Notes: generated by a model from the letters alone, not told the origin. DNA of 5,923 bases from an uncultured bacterium (GCA_946886185.1 CAMPIC010000208.1:1-5923); one strand, 5' to 3'. Positions 1-5,923 are shown, counted from the stretch's first letter. Translations and numbers: made by a program.

Positions 1-1
1 C

Positions 2-376
2 ATCCTGCAGGAATGCGCCGCCGGCAATCCCGAGCTGGTGTTGCTGGCGACCGGGTCGGAGGTGTCGATCGCAGTCGAGGCGGCGAATCGGCTCGAGGCT
101 TCGGGAAAGCGGGTTCGGGTCGTCAGCCTTCCCAGTTGGGAGCTGTTCGAGCGCCAGGATCCCAACTATCGCACAGCCGTGCTCGGACCCACTCCGCTGC
201 CGCGCGTCTCAGTCGAGGCAGGAGCTACGTTGGGCTGGGAACGCTACCTGGGTCCGAACGGCATCGCGATCGGTGTGGACCGATTCGGCGCCTCGGCGCC
301 GGGAGAGACGGTCATGAAGGAGCTCGGCATCACCGCGGACCGGGTCGTGGCGGCAGCGACGAAGCTGCTCGCGTAG
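2..376 (+). CDS. tkt: Transketolase, C-terminal 124 residues (5' end outside window)
   Basis: Transketolase moves a two-carbon ketol unit between sugar phosphates, using thiamine diphosphate, in the non-oxidative pentose phosphate pathway in the cytoplasm. Only the C-terminal domain is present; the reading frame is open from base 2 and ends at TAG 374-376. Family landmarks are [14 protein letters not shown], a [12 protein letters not shown] stretch, SVEAG followed by GWERY, and [10 protein letters not shown] near the end, the conserved C-terminal phosphate-site region of bacterial transketolases. The thiamine-binding domains would lie upstream of the window. The gene is followed after 11 bp by zwf, whose ribosome binding site overlaps this stop codon, so the two are probably co-transcribed. 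Nothing looks broken in the visible part. A related thiamine enzyme such as DXP synthase is unlikely given the SAPGE ending and the zwf-pgl context. Confidence 0.95.
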   Translation: MLQECAAGNPELVLLATGSEVSIAVEAANRLEASGKRVRVVSLPSWELFERQDPNYRTAVLGPTPLPRVSVEAGATLGWERYLGPNGIAIGVDRFGASAPGETVMKELGITADRVVAAATKLLA

Positions 377-381
377 GAAGG
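375..381 (+). promoter_or_regulatory. Ribosome binding site of zwf
   Basis: AGGAAGG ends 6 nt before the ATG at 388 and overlaps the tkt stop codon TAG (374-376). It decides the zwf start, because the same frame is open further upstream (back to base 13) but only as a shadow over tkt. Confidence 0.75.
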
Positions 382-387
382 CAGACC

Positions 388-2028
388 ATGGATCAGACGA
401 AGACCGCGACTTCTACCGAAACCACGCTCTCGGACGGCGCTCCGCCGCGGCCCGCGGGCCCCGTCGATCCGACCGGATCGAGAGCCTCTCGTCACATTCA
501 CAAGGACGTCACGCACGCGACCATCGTCATCTTCGGAGCCTCCGGGGACCTGTGCCAGCGCAAGCTCATGCCGGCGCTCTACACCCTGTTTCATGAAGGC
601 TTTCTTCCCGAAGACTTCGCAATCGTGGGCGTCGCGCGCTCCAAGCTCAGCGACGAAGAGTTCCGTTCCGAGATGCGCGAGGCGGTGGAGGAGCACGGGC
701 GTCTGGGACGGCTCGACCCCGCGTTCTGGTCGCGCTTCGCAGCGCGGCTCCACTATCTGGGAGGCGATCTCCGGGACAGCGCGTCGTATGATCAGCTCAA
801 CACGAGGCTGCGCGAGCTCGAACGCGAGCGGCCGGATCCTTCCATCCGTCTCTACTACCTCGCGATACCTCCGGCAGCATTTCCGGAGACTCTGCGCCAC
901 CTTTCGGCCTCCGGCCTTTCCACGAAAGAGCACGCCGATCGAGTGCGCGTGGTGGTCGAGAAGCCGTTCGGGGAAGACCTGGAATCCGCGGTGGTGCTCA
1001 ATCGCCAGGTGCACGAAGCGTTCGAGGAGCGGCAGGTCTTCCGCATCGATCACTACCTCGGCAAGGAAACGGTCCAGAACATCCTCGTCTTCCGGCTGGC
1101 CAACGGCATCTTCGAGCCGCTCTGGAATCGGAGGTACGTCGATCACGTCCAGATCACGGTGGCGGAGACGATCGGGGTGGAGAACCGCGGCGCCTATTTC
1201 GACAGAGCCGGGATCATGCGGGACATCGTGCAGAATCACATGCTTCAGCTGCTCTGTCTGGTGGGGATGGAAGTCCCCGCGCGTTTTACCGCCGAGCACG
1301 TGCGCAACGAAAAGGTAAAGGTGCTCATGTCCCTGAGCCCGATGCAGGAAGAGGATGTGAAGACCTCCGTCGTGCGGGGTCAGTATGCCGAAGGGGAGGT
1401 CGACGGGCGGCGCGTTCCCGCGTATCGATACGAGCCGAGCGTCGATGCGCATTCCTCCACCGAGACGTTCGTGGCGCTGCGCGCGTTCGTGGACAACTGG
1501 AGATGGGCGGGAGTCCCGTTCTATCTCCGCGCCGGAAAACGGCTGCGCGCGCGCACCACCGAGATCACGATCTGCTTCAAAAAGCCTCCCCTCGCGCTCT
1601 TCAAGCTGGGGAACGAGAATCAGCCCGAACCGAACGTCCTCATCATGCAGATCCAACCCGAGGAAGGCATCTCGCTCCGCGTGGGATCGAAGCGTCCCGG
1701 AAGCCACTTCGCCATCGAGCCGGTGGAGCTGGCCTTCAAATATGCGACGTCGTTCGATCGAGTGCCACCCGAGGCATACGAGCGGCTCCTGATCGATGCG
1801 CTCAACGGAGATTCCACGCTCTTCGCTCGCGAGGACGAAGTGGAATACGCGTGGAGATTCATCACTCCGATCCACGAGTTCTGGCGGACCACTTCCCACT
1901 GTCCGGTTCATCCGTACTGGGCGGGAAGCTGGGGGCCGGAGGCGGCCGATCGAATCATGCAGAGAGACGGACGCGCCTGGCGGAACGAGGTTCCCGGCCA
2001 GCGGGCGGAGACCACGGAGGAGCGATGA
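388..2028 (+). CDS. zwf: Glucose-6-phosphate 1-dehydrogenase
   Basis: It oxidises glucose 6-phosphate to 6-phosphoglucono-lactone with NAD(P)+, the entry step of the oxidative pentose phosphate pathway, in the cytoplasm. The protein is 546 residues, slightly longer than the usual 480-510 because of a Thr/Pro/Ala-rich N-terminal extension of about 43 residues. The Rossmann motif GASGDL is at 50-55. Arg84, 34 residues beyond the start of GASGDL, matches the arginine that contacts the NADP 2'-phosphate in known enzymes, so NADP+ use is likely (inference). EKPFG is at 191-195. The substrate-site signature RIDHYLGKE is at 219-227. QNH at 282-284 gives His284, spaced 62 residues from His222, as is the catalytic base from the signature histidine in the Leuconostoc enzyme. 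The start is set by the AGGAAGG site. It overlaps pgl by four bases (ATGA), indicating translational coupling. Confidence 0.97.
   Translation: MDQTKTATSTETTLSDGAPPRPAGPVDPTGSRASRHIHKDVTHATIVIFGASGDLCQRKLMPALYTLFHEGFLPEDFAIVGVARSKLSDEEFRSEMREAVEEHGRLGRLDPAFWSRFAARLHYLGGDLRDSASYDQLNTRLRELERERPDPSIRLYYLAIPPAAFPETLRHLSASGLSTKEHADRVRVVVEKPFGEDLESAVVLNRQVHEAFEERQVFRIDHYLGKETVQNILVFRLANGIFEPLWNRRYVDHVQITVAETIGVENRGAYFDRAGIMRDIVQNHMLQLLCLVGMEVPARFTAEHVRNEKVKVLMSLSPMQEEDVKTSVVRGQYAEGEVDGRRVPAYRYEPSVDAHSSTETFVALRAFVDNWRWAGVPFYLRAGKRLRARTTEITICFKKPPLALFKLGNENQPEPNVLIMQIQPEEGISLRVGSKRPGSHFAIEPVELAFKYATSFDRVPPEAYERLLIDALNGDSTLFAREDEVEYAWRFITPIHEFWRTTSHCPVHPYWAGSWGPEAADRIMQRDGRAWRNEVPGQRAETTEER
2016..2022 (+). 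promoter_or_regulatory. Ribosome binding site of pgl inside zwf
   Basis: GGAGGAG lies within the last zwf codons; its GGAGG core ends 4 nt before the pgl ATG at 2025. It fixes the pgl start, since the same frame stays open back to about 1503 over zwf. Confidence 0.75.
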
Positions 2029-2777
2029 AGATTCAGGAAGACTCTCTCCGCGTGATCGTCGCCGCGGACGAGAATGACTGGGCGGAGCACGCGGCGAAGC
2101 ATTTTGCGACCGTGGCGCGCGACTCCGTCTCGGCACGAGGCGCGTTCCATGTGGTCGTTCCCGGAGGCAGCACTCCGCGGCTCGCCTTCGCGAGAATCCT
2201 GAAGAAGATTCCTCGCACCGATCCGATCTGGGCGCAAACGCACGTCTACTTCGGCGACGAACGACTGGTGCCGCCTGATCATGAGGACAGCAACTATCGC
2301 TCGACCATAGAGGCCTGGCTCGATCACGTCTCGATCCCGGAGGAGCAGATCCATCGCATCGAGGGAGAGCTGGAGCCGGAAGAAGCGGCGCGGCGTTACT
2401 CCGGGATCGTGGGCGCGTTCCTCAGAGGGTCGGGCTCGTCGGGGCGTGTGTTCGACCTCTTGATCCTGGGAATGGGTCCCGACGGTCATGTCGCCTCTCT
2501 GATCCCGGGCGGAAAGCTGGATTTCGTGGCGGACGGCCTGGTGGGGGTCGGTCCCGCACCGGTCTCGCCTGCTCACGTCCGGCGAGTCACCTTGACTACG
2601 AATACGCTCAAATCGAGCCGCGAAGTCGTGTTCTGGGTCCGCGGCCAGGACAAGGCGGACGCCGTTCACGGAGCGTTGCGCGGAGGGATGGTCACGATGG
2701 TCCCGGAGGTGGTTCCGCCCGACGTCTCCGTCACCTGGATCCTCGACCGCGGCGCAGCCTCTCGCCTCGATCCCTAG
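2025..2777 (+). CDS. pgl: 6-phosphogluconolactonase (DevB/SOL type)
   Basis: It hydrolyses 6-phosphoglucono-delta-lactone to 6-phosphogluconate, the second oxidative pentose phosphate step, in the cytoplasm. The 250-residue length is normal for the DevB/SOL family, which is related to glucosamine-6-phosphate isomerases. PGGSTPR is at 46-52 (phosphate loop), FGDER at 76-80 followed by a conserved DSNYR (88-92), and LGMGPDGH at 148-155, whose final histidine is the expected catalytic base. A TLTTNTL stretch (189-195) and [10 protein letters not shown] (205-214) match the C-terminal half of the family. The more common HTASLFPG reads HVASLIPG here, a conservative change. The start overlaps the zwf stop (ATGA) and the linked zwf supports the lactonase role over a deaminase one. 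The TAG stop lies 6 bp from the stop of the convergent methyltransferase gene. Confidence 0.95.
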   Translation: MKIQEDSLRVIVAADENDWAEHAAKHFATVARDSVSARGAFHVVVPGGSTPRLAFARILKKIPRTDPIWAQTHVYFGDERLVPPDHEDSNYRSTIEAWLDHVSIPEEQIHRIEGELEPEEAARRYSGIVGAFLRGSGSSGRVFDLLILGMGPDGHVASLIPGGKLDFVADGLVGVGPAPVSPAHVRRVTLTTNTLKSSREVVFWVRGQDKADAVHGALRGGMVTMVPEVVPPDVSVTWILDRGAASRLDP

Positions 2778-2786
2778 CTATAGCTA
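2775..2786. repeat. 12-bp perfect palindrome covering two convergent stop codons
   Basis: TAGCTATAGCTA equals its own reverse complement and is also two tandem copies of the self-complementary hexamer TAGCTA. Its first three bases are the pgl stop and its last three are the methyltransferase stop on the other strand. It is AT-rich with no GC stem or T tract, so it is not a normal intrinsic terminator, and no better terminator is visible between these convergent genes. Confidence 0.7.
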
Positions 2787-3575
2787 AGCAGGAGTGTGAG
2801 GCCGGCGGCAGACGTAGAGTCGGCGGGGAACGAACACCTCGGGTTGTTCCTCCGGCTCGATCAACTGGACGTGAATGATCTCCAGCCCGGCCGCGCGCGC
2901 CATCGGATCGAACTCCGCGCGCGTCCAGCAACGCTCATGGATGTCCAGGTCGTGGCGGCGCCAACGATCCCCCTCGCGCGCGAAGAAGTGGAACCTCGCG
3001 AGTCCGTGGAGGGCGCCCCGCCGCTCCTCGCAGCCGGTCTCGACCCCGACGAAGAGATCCTTGTCGTGCACGACCGATGGAGTGGAGAAGATCTCCTCGA
3101 AGGAGTCTTCATCGAGCAGATCGAAGATGAAGAGGCCGCCCGGCAGGAGGGCTCGATGCACTCCCTTGAGGATGCGCGAAAGATCCTGCGATCGGGTCAC
3201 GTGGTTCAGACTATCGAAGAAGCAGCTCGCGAGACCGAACCGTCGCTCGAGTTTGAGCTCGGCGAGATCCTGCACCACGAACGTGGGAGTCCTGCGTGAT
3301 CTTGGCGGCTTCGAGGAGCGAGCGCGCTCGATCATGGCTGCCGAACGGTCCACGCCCCACACCTCCCAGCTCGAATGCTGGCTCGCCCACCAATGGGCAA
3401 GAGTTCCGGTTCCACACGCCAGATCCAGCAGCGAGCGCTCCGGAACCTGCCATTCGGCGAGCGCCTGTTTCATCCGAATGACCATGCCGAGGGAGAACGG
3501 CTTGGCGTACAGCGACTGCCAACGGTCATAGAACGGGGCGAAATCGATGTAGGGATCCCGAGGCCCACCCTTCAA
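2784..3575 (-). CDS. Class I SAM-dependent methyltransferase, substrate unknown
   Basis: Predicted to transfer a methyl group from S-adenosylmethionine to an unidentified acceptor; soluble, with no signal peptide or membrane segment. With the TTG start at 3575-3573 it has 263 residues. Motif I, LLDLACGTG, is at 49-57 (SAM glycine loop). VWGVD at 72-76 ends in the acidic residue expected to bind the ribose hydroxyls. VVQDLAEL is at 100-107, FFDSLNH at 119-125 (motif IV region), and LLPGGLFIFDL at 143-153 is the post-motif strand. An N-terminal YIDFAPFYDRW (9-19) is typical of small-molecule methyltransferases of the Methyltransf_25/11 type. An in-frame ATG at 3665 would add 30 residues, but it has no ribosome binding site and the extra residues resemble no domain. 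The TTG has a near-perfect site at 3582-3590. The gene converges on pgl and diverges from the kinase gene; neither reveals its substrate. Confidence 0.85.
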   Translation of the reverse strand: MKGGPRDPYIDFAPFYDRWQSLYAKPFSLGMVIRMKQALAEWQVPERSLLDLACGTGTLAHWWASQHSSWEVWGVDRSAAMIERARSSKPPRSRRTPTFVVQDLAELKLERRFGLASCFFDSLNHVTRSQDLSRILKGVHRALLPGGLFIFDLLDEDSFEEIFSTPSVVHDKDLFVGVETGCEERRGALHGLARFHFFAREGDRWRRHDLDIHERCWTRAEFDPMARAAGLEIIHVQLIEPEEQPEVFVPRRLYVCRRPHTPA

Positions 3576-3581
3576 TGTATC

Positions 3582-3590
3582 ATCACCTCC
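3582..3590 (-). promoter_or_regulatory. Strong Shine-Dalgarno site for a TTG start
   Basis: On the minus strand GGAGGTGAT, complementary to the 3' end of 16S rRNA over nine bases, ends 6 nt before the in-frame TTG at 3575-3573. The upstream ATG at 3665 is preceded only by weak G-rich sequence. This decides the start in favour of TTG. Confidence 0.7.
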
Positions 3591-3642
3591 GCTGGTAACC
3601 CTGCCGCCGAGATCGAGGATTGGTCGAGTTCTTGCGAGTCTA

Positions 3643-3664
3643 CCCTCCAGAGGGAAACGTTTCA
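3643..3664. promoter_or_regulatory. Two abutting palindromes, possible operator
   Basis: CCCTC-CA-GAGGG at 3643-3654 is a 5-bp inverted repeat around a 2-bp centre. It shares base 3654 with the perfect 10-bp palindrome GAAACGTTTC at 3654-3663. The stretch 3653-3664, GGAAACGTTTCA, differs at one base from a symmetric TGAAACGTTTCA, which resembles LacI-family operators (Cra, PurR, CcpA cores with a central CG). It lies upstream of both divergent genes if the methyltransferase starts at TTG 3575. A 10-bp palindrome is expected by chance about 0.3 times in a spacer of this size, so this is a candidate only. Confidence 0.3.
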
Positions 3665-3684
3665 TGATGGGCGCCGGAAGCGGC

Positions 3685-3712
3685 TTCTCATTCTCGCGAC
3701 GCAGACTATAGT
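3685..3712 (+). promoter_or_regulatory. Candidate sigma70 promoter for the kinase gene
   Basis: TTCTCA (3685-3690; 4 of 6 match to TTGACA) and TATAGT (3707-3712; 5 of 6 match to TATAAT) are separated by 16 bp. Transcription would begin near 3719 and give a leader of about 150 nt before ATG 3869. It is among the few AT-containing stretches in the divergent spacer. I see no comparably good promoter on the minus strand. Confidence 0.35.
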
Positions 3713-3816
3713 TGCCAGGGTGCGCCGCCGACTTGTGTCGGAAGGAGCCGTGGCGATCTCAGCCCAAACCAGAACGGCGACATGATGGTTGCCGGCAGGG
3801 ACAGCATCCGAGCGCC

Positions 3817-3837
3817 CGCCCCGTGGATGCCGGGGCG
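3817..3837 (+). other. GC-rich hairpin in the kinase leader
   Basis: CGCCCCG (3817-3823) and CGGGGCG (3831-3837) form a perfect 7-bp stem around the loop TGGATGC. An alternative 6-bp pairing, AGCGCC (3811-3816) with GGCGCT (3834-3839), competes for part of the same 3' arm. There is no T tract, so it is not a classical terminator. It ends 19 nt before the kinase ribosome binding site, so it could influence translation; alternatively it is coding sequence if translation begins at 3782. Confidence 0.35.
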
Positions 3838-3856
3838 CTGCGCGTCCCGGTTCTCC

Positions 3857-3864
3857 AGGAAGGA
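3857..3864 (+). promoter_or_regulatory. Ribosome binding site of the kinase gene
   Basis: AGGAAGGA ends 4 nt before the in-frame ATG at 3869. The earlier in-frame ATG at 3782 (followed at once by a second ATG) has no comparable site just upstream, so 3869 is preferred. Confidence 0.6.
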
Positions 3865-3868
3865 TCCG

Positions 3869-5713
3869 ATGGCGACAAAGTCCAGGAAGTCCACCTCCAT
3901 TCGTCCGCGCGGCCGGCCGCTTGCTACCAAACCTGGCGTTCCGGTACGGCTTCCCAACCAGATCGAGCCGACGCCCCCGGGCGCGAAATTTCACATTCCT
4001 GGCTCCTCGCAGAATGGCCGGACCCGTTCGCCCAAGCCCACCGCCGAGCATCCCGGAACCATTGCGGTGCTCCTGAATGGAGTGGAGCTGTCCACCCCAC
4101 CGGGATCCCGCGTGATCGACTTGATCGGGCAAAAGCCTGTCAGAAGCGGACTTCCGACGCTGGGCGCAGTCGTGAACGGGCGCCTCCGTCCGTTGGACCA
4201 TCCGCTCGTCTCCAACTGCACGGTCCGAACCGTGGAGTTCGGGACCAAGGACGGAAGTGCAATCTATATCCGAACGGTAGTTCTGGTTTTGTGCGAAGCG
4301 GTGCGAGAGATCGATCCGAATCTGAACCCGGTCGTCGGGCAGTCGCTGGCTGGCGGGTACTCCTTCTCCTTGCGCCGCAACGGCGTGCGGACCGATTCGA
4401 TCGACCCCGGGCTGATTCGGCAGATCAAGAAGCGGATGCTGCGCATCATCGGCGAGGATCGTCCTCTGGTCGTGCGGCGCGTCACGGTGGAGGAGGCGCT
4501 CGAGTATTTCCGGCAGACGCAGGCCTGGGACAAGGTGAAGCTGCTCGAGACCACGCGGCGGGCAGAAGTGCAGTGGGCGAGCATCGGGAAGTTTCGTGAT
4601 CTGGTGACGGGACCTCTCGCGCTCAGCACCGGAGTGATCGAGCAGTTCGACCTGGTGCCGTTCGCGAACGAGATGGTGCTCCGCTTTCCGGGGCGCGATT
4701 TCCGGATGCGCCCCAAGCCGAAGCTCCCGACGCGCCTCTACAGCGCGTACCGCGAGACGCGTTCCTGGAACGAGGAACTCGGCGTGTCGAACCTGGGCCA
4801 GCTCAACGAAGCGGTCATCAAGGGACACATCTCGGAGATCGTTCACGTCGCCGAAGGATTCCATGAGAAGAAGGTCGCCAACATCGCCGACGAGATCGCG
4901 GCGCGCAAAGGCTGCCGGCTCGTGCTCGTGGCCGGTCCCTCTTCCTCTGGAAAGACCACCTTCACGAAACGGCTGGTCGTTCAGCTGCGCGTCCTGGGTT
5001 TGCGTCCCATCGCCATCAGCATGGACAACTACTACGTCAATCGCGCCGACACCCCGAAGCATTCCGATGGTTCGTATAACTTCGAGTCTCTGGACGCGCT
5101 CGATGTGAAACTCCTGAACGATCACGTGCACCGGTTGATCCGAGGGGAGCACGTGGAAACGCCGCGCTATTCCTTCGTCCGAGGGGAGCGGACCCCGGAT
5201 ACGGTGCCGATGCAGCTCGGAGAGAACGACATCCTCATCACGGAGGGGATCCACTGCCTCAATCCGAGGCTGACCGAAGGAATTCAAAAGAGACGTAAAT
5301 TCGGAATCTACGTGTCCGCGTTGACGCAGCTCTCGATCGACGATCACAGCCGGATCTTCACCTCCGACATCCGGCTGCTCCGCCGCATCGTGCGCGATCG
5401 CCTCTATCGCAACTACTCCGCGGAGGCGACCTTGGCGGGTTGGCCGAGTGTGCGAGCGGGGGAGAACCGGTACATCTTCCCCTTCCAGGAGTTCGCCGAC
5501 ACCATGTTCAATTCCGCGCTCGTCTACGAAACTGCGGTGCTGCGTACCTACGCGGAGCGCTTCCTGCTCGAAGTGCCGCTGGAGTCGCCGGCCATGAGCG
5601 AAGCGTATCGCCTGATCCGGTTCCTGCATCTCCTGGTGCCGCTCTTCCCCGAGGAAGTGCCGCAAAACTCTCTGCTGCGAGAGTTCATCGGCGGCAGCGC
5701 GTTCCGCTACTGA
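3869..5713 (+). CDS. Uridine kinase-like P-loop kinase fused to TGS and ThrRS-like domains
   Basis: Predicted to phosphorylate a nucleoside or similar small molecule with ATP in the cytoplasm; the true substrate is not shown by sequence. The 614-residue protein has four parts. Residues 1-62 form a basic, Pro/Ser/Thr-rich, probably disordered extension containing RPRGRP (12-17). About 64-127 is a TGS domain. About 130-280 resembles the second additional domain of threonyl/alanyl-tRNA synthetases (VVGQSLAGGYSF, 155-166) but lacks the HxxxH of editing enzymes; YIRTVVLVLC stands in its place. About 345-614 is a PRK/uridine kinase domain with Walker A GPSSSGKTT (356-364), catalytic-type Asp386 in SMDNYY, TPRYSFVRGER (431-441), DILITEGIH (454-462, Walker B region) and an arginine-rich lid RRIVRDRLYRN (505-515). 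This architecture is known in bacteria and usually annotated uridine or nucleoside kinase. An alternative start at 3782 would add 29 residues. Confidence 0.9.
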   Translation: MATKSRKSTSIRPRGRPLATKPGVPVRLPNQIEPTPPGAKFHIPGSSQNGRTRSPKPTAEHPGTIAVLLNGVELSTPPGSRVIDLIGQKPVRSGLPTLGAVVNGRLRPLDHPLVSNCTVRTVEFGTKDGSAIYIRTVVLVLCEAVREIDPNLNPVVGQSLAGGYSFSLRRNGVRTDSIDPGLIRQIKKRMLRIIGEDRPLVVRRVTVEEALEYFRQTQAWDKVKLLETTRRAEVQWASIGKFRDLVTGPLALSTGVIEQFDLVPFANEMVLRFPGRDFRMRPKPKLPTRLYSAYRETRSWNEELGVSNLGQLNEAVIKGHISEIVHVAEGFHEKKVANIADEIAARKGCRLVLVAGPSSSGKTTFTKRLVVQLRVLGLRPIAISMDNYYVNRADTPKHSDGSYNFESLDALDVKLLNDHVHRLIRGEHVETPRYSFVRGERTPDTVPMQLGENDILITEGIHCLNPRLTEGIQKRRKFGIYVSALTQLSIDDHSRIFTSDIRLLRRIVRDRLYRNYSAEATLAGWPSVRAGENRYIFPFQEFADTMFNSALVYETAVLRTYAERFLLEVPLESPAMSEAYRLIRFLHLLVPLFPEEVPQNSLLREFIGGSAFRY

Positions 5714-5714
5714 G

Positions 5715-5923
5715 ATGAGCGAGCCGGACTGGATTCACGGACTCCTGGTTCGGAGCGCTGCGCTCCACCCTGAGGATCCTCTACTGGTACTGCCGGATGG
5801 GATGGCCTCCTACGGAGAGGTTGCCGCGAAGGCAGGGGGGTTCGCGCGCGTGCTCGCCTCCAGCGGCTCGCCGGGGGAGCGGGTCGCGATTCTGGCGGAC
5901 AATACCGCCGCATATACGGCGGC
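5715..5923 (+). CDS. AMP-forming acyl-CoA synthetase-type enzyme, N-terminal fragment
   Basis: Likely an adenylate-forming ligase that activates a carboxylic acid as acyl-AMP, usually then transferring it to CoA. Only 69 complete codons lie in the window, and the frame stays open at the edge. The fragment has the family's N-terminal pattern: an opening amphipathic helix (WIHGLLVRSAALHPEDPLLV), then an A-S-Y-G-E-V segment matching the usual T-Y-x-E-L, then GERVAILADNTAAYTA, matching the common GDRVAI-xx-N-xx-Y. The catalytic P-loop and adenylate motifs would lie beyond the window, so substrate class (acyl-CoA ligase, fatty acyl-AMP ligase or NRPS adenylation domain) cannot be told. The ATG begins one base after the kinase stop, with no clear ribosome binding site, so translation is probably coupled to the kinase gene. 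Confidence 0.8.
   Translation, partial: MSEPDWIHGLLVRSAALHPEDPLLVLPDGMASYGEVAAKAGGFARVLASSGSPGERVAILADNTAAYTA

Noticed and set aside
13..387. In-frame upstream extension of zwf to ATG 13
   Set aside because: This part overlaps the tkt coding frame and reads as Arg/Gly/Ser-rich noise; the ATG at 388 has its own ribosome binding site.
1503..2024. In-frame upstream extension of pgl inside zwf
   Set aside because: No family similarity; the ATG at 2025 has GGAGGAG in front and gives the normal family length.
244..2136. A 630-codon open frame on the minus strand across zwf
   Set aside because: It is antisense to a gene with every expected G6PD motif. Its translation has no recognisable domain and is Arg/His-rich, as expected when a GC-rich coding strand is read backwards.
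2740..2830. Intrinsic terminator between pgl and the methyltransferase
   Set aside because: I looked for a GC-rich stem with a T tract on either strand and found none; only the short AT-rich palindrome is present.
2796..3299. Plus-strand open frames (for example 2796-3299 and 2875-3531) over the methyltransferase
   Set aside because: They lie opposite a minus-strand gene with clear SAM-binding motifs and show no domain of their own.
3662..5665. A 667-codon open frame on the minus strand across the kinase gene
   Set aside because: Antisense to a well-supported kinase. The translation is rich in Arg, His, Asp and Leu with no domain; long antisense frames are common in GC-rich genes with strong third-position bias.
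3869..5713. Threonyl-tRNA synthetase
   Set aside because: The N-terminal half resembles it, but the C-terminal half is a P-loop kinase with GPSSSGKTT and there is no class II synthetase core.
1..5923. CRISPR array, tRNA, rRNA, transposon ends or phage attachment sites
   Set aside because: No spaced direct repeats, cloverleaf sequence, rRNA-like stretch, transposase motif or terminal inverted repeat was seen by eye.

Overview
This window comes from a GC-rich bacterial genome. It shows SD-led genes, tight gene spacing and GC-biased codons, and one gene whose best start is TTG. The gene content is chromosomal and mostly housekeeping. The lineage cannot be fixed from the sequence. An uncultured soil or sediment group such as Eisenbacteria, Gemmatimonadota or Acidobacteriota would fit, but that is only a guess. 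I see no tRNA, rRNA, CRISPR array, insertion sequence or phage gene.

Left block (2-2777, + strand): a pentose phosphate operon. It holds the last 124 residues of transketolase (tkt), then glucose-6-phosphate dehydrogenase (zwf), then a DevB/SOL-type 6-phosphogluconolactonase (pgl). The tkt-zwf gap is 11 bp, with the zwf ribosome binding site lying on the tkt stop codon. zwf and pgl overlap in an ATGA. zwf and pgl carry out the first two steps of the oxidative branch and make NADPH; transketolase links the non-oxidative branch back to glycolysis. The third oxidative enzyme, 6-phosphogluconate dehydrogenase, is not in the window.

Middle (2784-3575, - strand): a class I SAM-dependent methyltransferase of unknown substrate, convergent with pgl. 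Only 6 bp separate the two stop codons, and a perfect 12-bp palindrome covers both. The long ATG-started form of this gene (to 3665) is less likely than a TTG start at 3575, which sits behind a near-perfect Shine-Dalgarno sequence.

Divergent spacer (3576-3868): non-coding under the preferred starts. It holds two abutting small palindromes, one resembling a LacI-family operator core, a plausible sigma70 promoter on the + strand, and a GC-rich hairpin just upstream of the kinase ribosome binding site.

Right block (3869-5923, + strand): a fusion of a TGS domain, a ThrRS/AlaRS second-additional-domain-like segment and a P-loop uridine kinase-like domain, with an unusual basic, proline-rich N-terminal extension. 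One base after its stop begins the N-terminus of an AMP-forming acyl-CoA synthetase-type enzyme, cut by the window end. The two are probably co-transcribed.

I do not see a clearly new biological system here. The points most worth a second look are the kinase fusion with its odd N-terminus, the possible operator in the divergent spacer, the TTG start of the methyltransferase, and the palindrome spanning two stop codons.
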